Position numbers and translations under genes: made by a program. Positions 40,440 through 50,800 of a stretch of 64,000 nucleotides of DNA are shown in pieces. The notes under the pieces were generated by a model. It was not told the DNA's origin. It saw only the letters and a list, made by a program, of their open reading frames with translations, and did no database searches. Position 1 is the first letter of the stretch. The number at the start of each line of letters is the position of its first letter. This DNA is from Symbiodinium natans (taxonomy: Eukaryota > Sar > Dinophyceae > Suessiales > Symbiodiniaceae), in assembly GCA_905221605.1 (NCBI GenBank), contig CAJNDS010002286.1, positions 319,501 through 383,500 on the forward strand. The letters run 5' to 3'.

Positions 40440-41200
40440 CGCCGATAGTTACCTTTACCAAGCCGCGAGGTGGGACAGGCGGGCTTGCTGTTGGTGTCCA
40501 TACGCATGGGCGCCGAGGCGCATGGGCAGACATTGCAGGCCCGCACACATGCCGACCCGAGGCCCTAGCCTGACTGTATTGTCCGTCGACGCTGCGGCAG
40601 CATATTGTTGTTGTCAACCGGGAGGCCATGACTCCGCGATGCATCCTCCGTCCGGCACGTCCCGGCCTGTGCCCCCCTTCGCTCGGTTGTGGTATGCCAG
40701 GGAATCGGCTGGGAGGGGGTGGTGTCTAGCAGCCCGGCCTGTTTGTCGCGCCAGAACATCACGCAAGTGGGCATCGACATACTCCGGGTACTATATAGGA
40801 CACGAGGTGACAAGGCCGCGCTGCGGCAAGGGGAGCCAACCCAAACAGGAGTCAGAGGCGAGAGCAAGCACGCCCGGTTGCCCTCAACGTATTCGTCCGA
40901 GACCTCAACCTCAAGCGGACGACAGGCATAGAGGTGATGGCCAACGGCCTGCCTCTGCGGGGGGGGGGGGGGGGGGGGGGGGCCCAGGTCGCGGTCGACA
41001 CCACCTTGGTCTCTCCCCTCAGGGGCCATACTGCTGGCGCAGCCCTCCTGGCTGCCCGGCGGGCCGAGGAGCGCACATACCCGTTTTGCAATGGCTGCAC
41101 CGGTGGTGGTGCCACTGCGGTGGGGGGCTGCCCCAGCTGACGTCAGCGGAAGCACCAACGTTGTAACAGCTGCGCGCTGGGTGCCACCCCACGAGGGAAG
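40440..41200 (+). pseudogene. retrotransposon ORF copy R4 with RT motif A
   Basis: TVLSVDAAAAY (about 40571) is reverse transcriptase motif A with its catalytic Asp. PFARLWYARES (about 40675) follows as in the family. The QGDP motif is degraded. RDLNLKRTTGIEVMANGLPL (about 40895) and AVDTTLVSPL (about 40990), then AARRAEERTYPF, form the endonuclease-like block. A poly-G run (40961-40982) and several frame changes interrupt it. No intact frame of useful length. Confidence 0.66.
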
Positions 41201-41638
41201 TCCATTCGCAATCATCTGAATGCGCTGCTTAATGTGCTAGTCCTGATGCCTTGCAGCTTGGAGATGCTTGTGACCAGCACATTCGTAGCCAAAGGAGGCG
41301 GGCTCACGCCACACAAGGTAGTTCTCTCTTGTTTGTTGTTTGAATGCGCCACGTAAAACGATATCTTGAGTTTCGTCGTTACTACGATGAGTGGTCCGGC
41401 ACTGCTGTGAATGTTTCCCACGTGAATGCTTACGCCAATACTGGAATGTCGCATCATGCATTGCCAGTTGTCCGAACCAATGTTGGGGTTTGGGTTCAAT
41501 GATTCAATGTTCAGTGGATAGGTTTTTTTTATTTTTGTCTCGGGTGGGTCCTGAGTCGACGGTCCAGGACTCGTGTCTTTCTTTGCACTAAGCGCTTCCG
41601 GTTTTCGGCAAAAAAACATCTCGATTTTGTTCTTAGGG

Positions 41639-41647
41639 TTGGCTCAA
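41639..41647 (+). other. spliced-leader-like relic upstream of the NYN gene
   Basis: TTGGCTCAA, identical to nine bases near the 3' end of the dinoflagellate spliced leader, 29 bases before the ATG at 41677. ATTTTG at about 41622 could be part of a second, older copy. Relic leaders mark genes that re-entered the genome as mRNA. Confidence 0.35.
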
Positions 41648-41676
41648 AAAAGTAGGAGGTCTGCTTGTGAGACAGG

Positions 41677-43279
41677 ATGCAAGTTTCTGAACATAGAATG
41701 CCGGGCATTCGCGGCCTGGGGGCCGCCATCTCCTGCGCTTCCGACGAAGGGCTTGACATACTCGCCAGCGAGGCACCTGCTGTGTCACTGCCAAGGCTCA
41801 TGCATGCAGCTTCCGATGATTTTCGGCGCATGTTGGCAGGCCTGTTGGTCGAACTTCAGAAGCTGAGTTGTTTCGATGTTAAGTTGCAGTCAGCATTCAC
41901 TCCATGTATTGTCCCACCCGATTCGGGCTTTGGGACACTACACGTTAAGGAGTCTAAGCTCAGACACCCACACACACACATCAAGGTCAGGCGACGGCAA
42001 TATCAACTCCCTTCGCGCACTGCAGCTCGAAAAACGAGTGCTCGTTCGAAGAATCGAGCTGAGCTGCTTGTAGATGGAGATCAGCGCGGGATTGATGCAA
42101 CCAAGGAGGCCATTGAACGATTGCAGCAAGACGGCCGGAAGGTCCAGACCAGGGTCTTCGCAGCGCCGAAAAGTGTCGAGAACAAAAAATGGCAAGAGTT
42201 CTTCTCCGAGCCTGGTACGAAGTTCCAGGCTGTGCCACGCAGCAAGAACGGGGAGGCGAGTGATTTGGCCATTGAAGAGCGGCTGCGTTGCCTGGCCCGA
42301 ACGTCTCGGAGCGTTTGCCCCGCTTTGTTGACAACGGACACAGACTTTCTGGGTGTAGTTCAGGACATCGTGGAGATGGGCAGAGAGATGGTTTTGCTTG
42401 TCCCTCAGGGCGCAGTGTCCAGCTGGAGAAAGTATGAGTTGTCTGGTGCCCGCGTATTGCTCTTGGAAAGTGGTCGGACCAAGCAGAACGGGCCCAAGGT
42501 CAGGGCCCAATTGCATGCAAACGGAGGAGGAACTGTGGAACTCACAGAATCGCGATGAGCGTGGCTACCTGATGCCGTCTGTTGCTAAGTTCTGGTTCAT
42601 GCATCGCTTGGGTCCGGTCACCGTGTTCCCGGCGCAGCAAGGATGCGCGGAAACGATTCAGTTTGTGCGACAGGCCGGCGCCGAGGCCCCATGGTTGCGT
42701 TACAGGAACAACCTTGCCTTTCTTCTTCCTACTACTTCATCTTCGAAAAAAACACGGAAAATATTGGACGAGTTTGGAGGCTTGAAGCCTAAACGAATTT
42801 TCAGGGGCGGAGGCCCCTTTATCATCCATGACTCACCTGACATGGTGGTGCAGGCATTGAGCATGATGGGGTACCTGGACTACAAATCCAATGCTGATGT
42901 AGCTGAGGCAATGTTGACGTTCGTGAACATGCCGGAGAACAAGCACAGGCTGCGAAAGTACTGTGATGCTTTGCCTTCTTCCGAGGATACCATCTCTGAT
43001 GTTTCCGAGAAGCTGAGGCAAGCGTTCTTGTCGCACGGCACAGATGGCCAATGGCGCCTTGCCCCGAAGGATGCAGAGGTGCGAAAGGAGCTTTGCAAGC
43101 AAGGCTTGTTGACAAGTGAAGCCTCTACAAAGAGCGCAGTGCTGCAAGCCATGATCAAGTTTGCCCGACGTCACAAGCTCTCAGAAATGCGCAGCTACAA
43201 CGGATACCTCCTCCGGATTTTGCATCACATGAACAAATCGAGTCCCACCCGAGCTGGGCTTGTCGAATTCAATTTCTAG
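41677..43279 (+). pseudogene. intronless NYN-domain protein gene, one frameshift
   Basis: Two long overlapping frames make one protein of about 530 residues. Frame 1 (41677-42558, 293 codons) has an NYN/PIN-like nuclease domain: LLVDGDQRG with D133 and D135, ASDLAIEER with D196, LLTTDTDFLG with D221 and D223. These are the acidic residues expected to bind Mg2+ in NYN RNases. Frame 2 takes over between about 42500 and 42558 and runs ERGYLMPSVAKFWFMHRLG onward to a stop at 43279, with no known domain but well-ordered sequence. It is intronless, unlike its neighbours. I have seen NYN proteins of this layout repeated in dinoflagellates, so it may be a retroposed or element-borne gene. A sequencing error at the shift is possible, in which case the gene is intact. 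The start codon is the first in frame and not certain. Confidence 0.78.
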
Positions 43280-46200
43280 CAGATGATCGCTATGCCTGGT
43301 TTTACGTGCGCAGCGGCTCACAACTTGTGCCGCATTGTCAACGACGGCAGAGATTTCAGTGGCGTTGTATTCAACTTTTTCCGCGACTTGGGATGAGGAG
43401 AACCCTATTCAAGGAGAATTATTTTGCAGACGACTGAACTAGCCCACGGTGAGCACGCGCGTTGGGATGTGAACAGATGCCGTGCACTGCGCCGCTCGAG
43501 TGCCTGCGAGCACCAGCAGCCATGTGAGAAGGATCCTGCTGCTCTGAGTAGCAAAAGTTCTCGGTTTAGGGCTTAGGGTTTAGGGCCACCTCTGAAGGAC
43601 GGTCTTGAGTTTGGGAACTTGGGAGCTTGAAGTGAAGTACTGGAGCCAAGCCCGCACCATGCAGGTTCAGAGTCTTAGGGCCTCGGAGCTGCATAGGTCG
43701 ATCTGAGTTTGATTATGAAGAAAGCCTGTCAGACCAGCATCTGCGGACGCAAAAAGGTGCGAGGGTGAAAAAAAAACCTGGTTGTGACTTGGCTTGCTTG
43801 CCTGGTGGATGTTTTCGGTCGCCGTGCAGGCCGCCGTTGGCCAAGTGCTCCGGATCTCACCAAGCTCGGACGTCGCGCCCCGCCGCTGGACCCATCGGGG
43901 TGCCAGGCGGTGACGCGGGGGCGGTCACATCCACAACCATGTCTTGCAGCACCGGGTCACGCTCCTGAAGTCGACGCGCGATCATGCTCTGGCTTCCGCA
44001 TGTTGCTTGCGGACGGGCCTTCTCCTCGGCACGGCAATGACAAAAAACACCTTGAGTGCGAAGGTGGCTTTGAATTGTCAGAGGATGTCGGGCAGGATTG
44101 TTTGCACCGGTTGCAGGCTCAAACGGCTCAAACATGGCTTTCGGTTTTGTGGCGGTCCATGCATGCAATTGTTTGTTCATGCGATGTCGATCGCGCTGCC
44201 CTGCCCGAAAGACTTGCGTGCCAGCCGGGCCGGGCCAAAACTGTCCAAAGTGGGTCCGCATGGCGCGTCGTGCCGTGCTTCCCTTCTTGCTCCCATGCGG
44301 TGGCGGGGCGGCCACGCAAGCAGAGCAACGCGTGCCGCGCCCCTCCCAAGGGTTTATAGGGTCCTGGCGGGCCTTGAGGTTTGTTCTAGCTGCACGTGGA
44401 AAATGATGTGATTTCGGCCACTCCATTGACAAGCTCACAAGGTATTGGAGGTCACCAAGACACACCAGCCGAATACGAACGTTTAAACAATGCTGTAACT
44501 GGTGGTAGCTTTCTGCCCATCGGCATGCCAACTTCCATTCAGGCAAGTGATGCAACACCCAGCAAAACAACTTGTACATGTGCCACGTGTTCGGGCAGTT
44601 GGTGCTACAATGCAAATCCCAGGCGCGTTTGCAAGATGGCGGCGGTGTCCTCAGAAAAGCAACTGCAGCTGTCAATGCGCAGGACGCCAAACAAAATCAA
44701 CACTGACGGAGTCAGGTGGTGAAGCCCGCGATCAAATCGCCCTCCGCGCCAAGCCTGGCGCTGAAAGGATGTCCTGTTGGTGTGCCCGATTGTTCGTTTA
44801 GCCAAAAACACATGCAACTGTGTCGCTGACAAGGTTTGCCTTCCTTTGAACATGCCCCAAGCTGCGCTGAGTGCAATGCTGAGTTGATGCATCATTCTGT
44901 TGCGTGCATGTGTTGTTGTGTCTGTGATTGTGTGTGAGTCTTCATGAGTGTGCGTTGGGTTTGCTTCGTGCAGTCTGAACAAAAGCCACGGAACCACTAG
45001 GTGTTCCGACAATGTGCGTCATCGTCTGCAAAGGGCCGCCTCCTCACTGCAAACATCCGCTGGCCACATTGCGCATAGCCATGCTGTGCTAAGCAAGTGC
45101 CACGTGCCAGAAAGACGCACTTCGTGTGCAGCACAAGTTGAAGAAAGAGGCGCCGCTTTGCATGCACCTTGCTGCAAGTGCGTTGCCAGGCCCAGCGTTC
45201 ATCATGTTATTCCCCAAGAGGGTCCATCTGCAATACGATTCTGGAATTAGGCACTACTCAAAAACCACACCCAAGAGGGTTTTGGGATGTGTTGGGGTAC
45301 CTCGTTCCAAAATAGTACCACAGATGGACCCCTAAACCCTAAACCCTAAAACCCTAAACCCTAAACCCTCTGGGTTCTGCGGCGGGTTGACAGGAACGAG
45401 AGCGCCTCGACCTCCACGGCCTGGCTGGCGACGTCGGGTTCTTGAGACACAGGCTGAAGGGTGCTTCGGGTTTAGGGTTTAGGGCTTAGGGCTTGGGGCT
45501 TAGGGCTTAGGGCTTAGGGCTTAGGGTTTAGGGTTTAGGGAGCACCCAGGGGAGTCCGGATGCAAAAAGGGTTTAGGGTTTAGGGTTACTGTTGGTTAGT
45601 AGGGAATGGGGACAGTTGAGGCAGCCAATGTAAATCCCTGAAAGGGTACATATTGTGGGGGGGATATAGGGGGTACCCTATGTAATCCCTTCAAGGTCCT
45701 CCGCTTTGCGGGGGGTCAGCGGCGTGGCATGTCGTAGGCTGCATGTTGTTGCATCCCTTTCATCAAACCCTAAACCCTATAAACCCTAAACCCTAAGAGT
45801 ACAGACGCTCCATCTCCGGCTGCGTCCCCACGGCCATTCGCAGAAGGCTTTCTTGTTGTCTAGAGAGGACCCAAACTTGCAGCTCAGGTGCGTGGTTTCC
45901 TCGCCTTCATGACTCACAAGTGCGACGGTTGTTTTCACGGAATGATGGTGACAGAACAGATGGGATATTCATTGAAATTCATGGGGTGCAAGGTATGGGT
46001 CCTTCAGCCGCGGTTGGCGAAAAGACGTTGCAACAGACGAGGCGCGGCGATAACAGTGACATCATGTATGTGAACTGACTGCGGGCGTGCGAAGATGGGT
46101 CTCGGCAACGTGTTGCAGAGTGAGTCGGGAACTTGGTTTACCATCTGTTGCATCGTGCAGTAATTGCGTGGTCAGTGTTGCCAGCATTGGCTGCTGAGTT

Positions 46201-47808
46201 TTTTCCACGCGATGCGGAGAATCGGCTACACGGGCCAGCTGCTCACTTTGTGGAAGGCTGGGGCCGTTTGCCTTTATGGCGCACGCGCGGGTAAGCACGC
46301 TTGAGCGCAGGGAGCACGAATTCATGTTCATGTTGTTGTTTATCAGTTCTTGTTCGCGTCAGCCTCGGCGCTTGAAAAACTACTTATACGGGCTTCTTGA
46401 GGCTGCGACTGGACATTCGCCCGCCCCAAAAAAAGCGTTAACCTTTAAACCCTATACTCCATAAACCCCAAACCCTTTGCGCAGACTTTGGCTTTCCGAC
46501 TGGGGCTTCCCTCGACAGTTGTTTGGTGGGGCATGGCTAAAGACGGCTGGCAAAAGCAAAAACCTTTGCATGGCTCCTCCAAAACCGTCATGGCTCCTCC
46601 AAAACCGTCAGAAAAAGCTTGACTTCCCCAAGCCCTGACTGCCCGAAGCCCCTCGAGGCCTCTCAAGCGAAGCTTCGCTTTGGGGCCTGGAGAGGTTTAC
46701 CCTGAAAAAGCGCCACGCCTCAAAAGATGAATTCAGGCCACCTGAGCAAACGCGGGTTAAGACATTACAAACTCTCACGTGCTTACAGCCTAGAAGTCTA
46801 TACCACTCAAAACCTGATATATTGCAGTTGGGGCGAGCTTTTTGCCATGCAACAGGAGCTGACTCACCACCGGAAATCGTCCTGCTGGCTGGCAGCGCGG
46901 TCTCTCAGTCGTGTCCGCCAAGTGCGCCGCCTTGAGGACCAAAGGAGCCTTAAAAACCCCTAAACCCTAAACCCTAAACCCTAAACCCTAAACCCTGAAC
47001 CCTGAACCCCAAAACTGGGGTCATATACATTCATATACCCTATGCAATTATAACTCCTATGAAGGCATATGAACCACAAAGCCTTTTAGGGTTCCTTTGG
47101 TCCTTAAGGCGAAGAACTTCCACGGCCATGTGAAAGGGGGGTAAGGTTCCACCCGGGCATGAGGATTTGGAGCCAACCTTGTCGCGGGGGCTGGACCAAC
47201 TGGCATCAGGCAGCGCCGGCGCAGGATGATCTTCGGGCTTGCCTCTGCATAGTGATCTACGGCGCATGTGGGGCAAGCAGTGTTCGGGCGCGGAGGGTGA
47301 CGACTACGGGACTTGGGATACTAGAGCTCTAACTTATTCTTATATTATACGCCTACAAGAGCTATAGAGCTAATGCTAATAATCGGGCAGGGACCCTATT
47401 TCAGGAACTGCTCACATATCTGTGTTTCGCGACCTGGGTTTTATCCCGTTGTGGCTCAAAGGCGACGGCCCCCCCTGGCACCTGCAACACGTAGGTCCGG
47501 AGGGGAGCGTGCAAAGCCATGGCGGAAAGTAAGCCAGACAAGGGGGACAAGGCTGAAGAGGACCATGGGTAGCCTAAACACTATGTCCCCCACCCCTGTC
47601 TCTGCACATCAATTTAAGTTAATGCAGCATGCTGCTTTCGGGTTTAGGGTTTAGGGGTTAGGGGTTGGGGTTTAGGGTATGGAGCGGAGGAGGCAACGCT
47701 GGCAGTCATCAAGTCCGGTTTCAAAAAGGGTGTTTCCATACCTCAGAATGTTCACGGGCCTTTGTCCCACAACTGAGAACGCAGAGCCTCTCTCTTGTTT
47801 TTTTGCAG
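43280..47808. other. interval between NYN gene and CFAP57, no gene recognised
   Basis: GC-rich and almost without telomeric repeats to 45.3 kb, then telomeric arrays return (45.32, 45.47, 45.77, 46.96 kb). Overlapping frames at 43784-44690 on both strands have no recognisable domain. Possible exon-like readings at about 45380-45470, 45850-45900 and 47400-47530 (the last reads ISVFRDLGFIPLWLKGDG) are ambiguous in strand or unassigned. A 21-base unit (CATGGCTCCTCCAAAACCGT) is duplicated at 46569-46610. Confidence 0.55.
45229..45332. mobile_element. inverted-repeat element C
   Basis: GGGTCCATCTG at the left and CAGATGGACCC at the right, a perfect 11-base match that extends imperfectly to about 27 bases. 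Non-coding; marks the right edge of the telomere-free island. Confidence 0.65.
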
Positions 47809-47869
47809 GAGCCGTCTGGAGTGCAACTTGTTCACCGCCATGTGTTCGGGTTCCGAAGTGGCGTGAAAG
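47809..47869 (+). CDS. CFAP57: CFAP57 exon, N-terminal block
   Basis: Acceptor TTTTTTTGCAG before 47809. The frame reads EPSGVQLVHRHVFGFRSGVK. GC donor at 47870 (phase 1). The Met is probably on an earlier exon; ATG at 47680 is one candidate. Confidence 0.85.
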
Positions 47870-50800
47870 GCTGATTGCTGCTGCCAGCATGCGTGTGTGC
47901 ATTCCTAATCCGCCCAGTTCGTGACACGGCAGCCTGTTAACGTTCTTTCTTCTTCGTGCATGTTGGTTGCAGGCAACATGCATTTCACGGACGATGCGCA
48001 CCTCCTGCCACTTGGGCTCCTGAAGGGGTCTTTGAAGTCACATGCGAGTCTCGTATGCTTAACAATCAGGCCCGGTGCGCGGAGGTGGGTTTCAAGGCTG
48101 TCTTCTCACGAAAGATCCGTCAAGCTAAACCCAAAACCCTGAACCCTAAGCCCGAAACCCTTACCCGCGCATGACCCAAGTTCATGCACATCCGTTTCTA
48201 AGGTACCCGGCCGGTCACAACACCATCTTGTACCATTCAGACCACAAGACGCAGATGAGAGTTTTTCCAGGCACCGCTGGCAGCCTACTATAAGGGGTCC
48301 GAAGAATTACTAAACATCTTCCCTACTAGGTTACTATAGGGTCCCTATATACTTGTACCATAGTAACCCCAAAAACCCTGTTCTAATCTAGGTAGGCCCT
48401 TGGAACATTTTTTCTTTTCCCTTATTGGGTTTAAGAGGGCCATATTCAGGAATATTTTTCAGGGGGTTTTAGGAGCCATCCTAGTAATTATTAAGGCGAT
48501 ATATCAGTTTCAGCGACTTGTGGGTCCTCTGCAGTTATTCAGTGTCCCACTTTCGACTGGGCCTCGTCAGGATCGGAGGGCAGTGAAGGCATCACCGCTT
48601 TAGCGCTGAGCCCCAACAGAAAATTTCTGGCAGCGGCTTGGCCGCACTGGCTGCGGTTTGGGATTTCTGCTCTGATTTGCAATTGAGCCGGAACCCAGCA
48701 GAAGATTGCATGACCTTTCCTTGCCTGTGTTGATTCATTGTTGCGGTCCTTCGTTCTTTCTGTATTTCTTACTTTACGTGTTTTTTCTAATGTATTTCTT
48801 TATTCGTTACTTCTCTCTCTCTCTCTCTCTTTCTTTGTATCTTTTATCTTCTCTTCTCGTTCATTTGTTTCTGTCCAGCACGTAAACTCTACCTATAGAC
48901 AACGATTGGCTGCTCGTATGAGTCGACGTCCATCAGACTGGGATCTTCGAAAATAAGGGACCCCTATTTCAGACCCCCAGATCATAGGATTCCGTCATAA
49001 GGACCCCACAAAGTACCCCTAATTTCGGAACCCCCCCCCCCCCCCACTTCTATGATTGAACACTGGACCAAACTTTTAGCTCATACGTGATCCTTTCGAA
49101 GGATGTCTTTGCATCAAGTTCTGTTCGAATATGCTACGCACGGACCAGGCTGTGCGCGCCCTCGCCTACACACTCAGGTTCCAGAACTAACACCCATGTT
49201 CCAAATGGACACCCATGAGCACCCTTGCCCCTAACCCTAGACCCTAATTATTAAGCCCTTAAGACCCTGACCCTTAAAACCCAAACAACCTAAACCCTCA
49301 TTTAGGGTTTTTAATTTTTAACGTTAAAAAGCCCTTAAGACCCTGACCCTTCAATTCCAAACAACCTAAACCCTCAGGCCTGTGAACCCTAAGACCCTAA
49401 TTGAGCCCTTGAAACCCTGACCCTTAAAACCCAAACAACCTAAACCCTCAGGCCTGTGAGAAATTCCAAGAGAGGGCCATTTGCTACGTCTTCGACGTGA
49501 CGCATCTCGGCGTTGGGTGCTTCTGAAGGTATCGCTGGGCACTTGAGGAGCTCTCAGCCCTAAACCCTAAACCCTAAACCCTAAACCCCTAAACCCTAAA
49601 CCCTAAACCCTAAACCCTAAACCCCATTTCTTCATTGAACGTAGTTATGCCGGTACTAGTCCCTGCAATGTGGCCTGAGTGTCAGCTAGGCGGGTGGCTT
49701 AAGAATAAAACCTAAACCCGAAGCCCTAAACCCTAAACCCTACAGGCCATGCCAAAACAAGGACCGGCAAGCGCCGGCGCGGCCAACTTTCTTATGGAGA
49801 TTGCGATGCAGGGGCCCCTGCAAGGCTCCAGGACTTGCTCTTTCCCAAGAGGGGGTTTAGGGTTTCGGGTTTAGGGTTTAGGGTTTAGGGTTTAGGGTTA
49901 GGGTGCCTTAGGCGCCCCTAAACATACGTTTGTTTTCTTGTCGCTTCTTATGATCACACTATGGATTTCTTAGGAAGCCTACAGACACAGGAGGGTTTGT
50001 GTTATGAAGGCACCCCCTATGGAAGCCCTCGCCGCCTCACCTAAGCTGAAATGGGACGTAGCAGGACTTGTCTTGCTTGTTAGAGCCAGGGTGAACCCTG
50101 AAAGCCAGAAAGCCGCGCGGGTCTTCAGGGCATTGCAGGCTCCAGGGCAGCCCCCATGCTTGGTCCAGGATAAGTTTGTGCTCCCTCTGCTAGTACTGGT
50201 GTTTAACATGCGATTCTGGTCACTATGGTGCTTATGGTCGGCGCCATACGTGTACGTGCTACTGTGATTACGACGACGGTTTGTACGAATAGATTAGTTA
50301 CATGCAGCCTCGTCAAGGTAGCCACACCCGCATGCGATTCAGGTTTGGGGTTAGTGTTTCCGTTGCGCTGACTGGCAGTGAAGCGCAACCCTCATCTCAA
50401 CCAAGTCTGAGCATTCATTCTCGGCCAGCATGGCAGAGAGGACCAAAAAAAGTCTAACAAGCCCTAAACCCCAAAACCCTATAACACCTAAAGAAGTCCG
50501 AGGCGAGAGACTTCGTTTGCGCAGCTTCTCTGCAGAGAACAAGTTCCTCATCACCCAGGCCTGACTGTCTGGGCATCTTAGGGTATAGGGTTTAGGGTGT
50601 AGGGTGTAGGGCCATTCGACCAGGGTGCTTTGAAGCACCAGCCTTCCCGACAACATCAACAACAAAGGTAATTTAGGGTTTAGGGGTTAGGGCTTAGGGT
50701 TTAGGGTTTAGGGTTTAGGGTTCATCTCTTGGGCCCGGACTCTCAGGGCAAGTTCCTGAAACTTCGAGGAAGAAGCTGATGCTGCATCAAGTCGAGGCCT

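Noticed and set aside
43784-44690. Long ORFs on both strands (191 and 277 codons)
   Set aside because: No recognisable domain, overlap antisense to each other, composition rich in Ala, Arg, Cys and Pro as expected from GC-rich noise.
47380-47530. CFAP57 first exon reading ISVFRDLGFIPLWLKGDG
   Set aside because: It does not match the family N-terminus and ends at a stop before the recognised first block; kept only as an unassigned reading.
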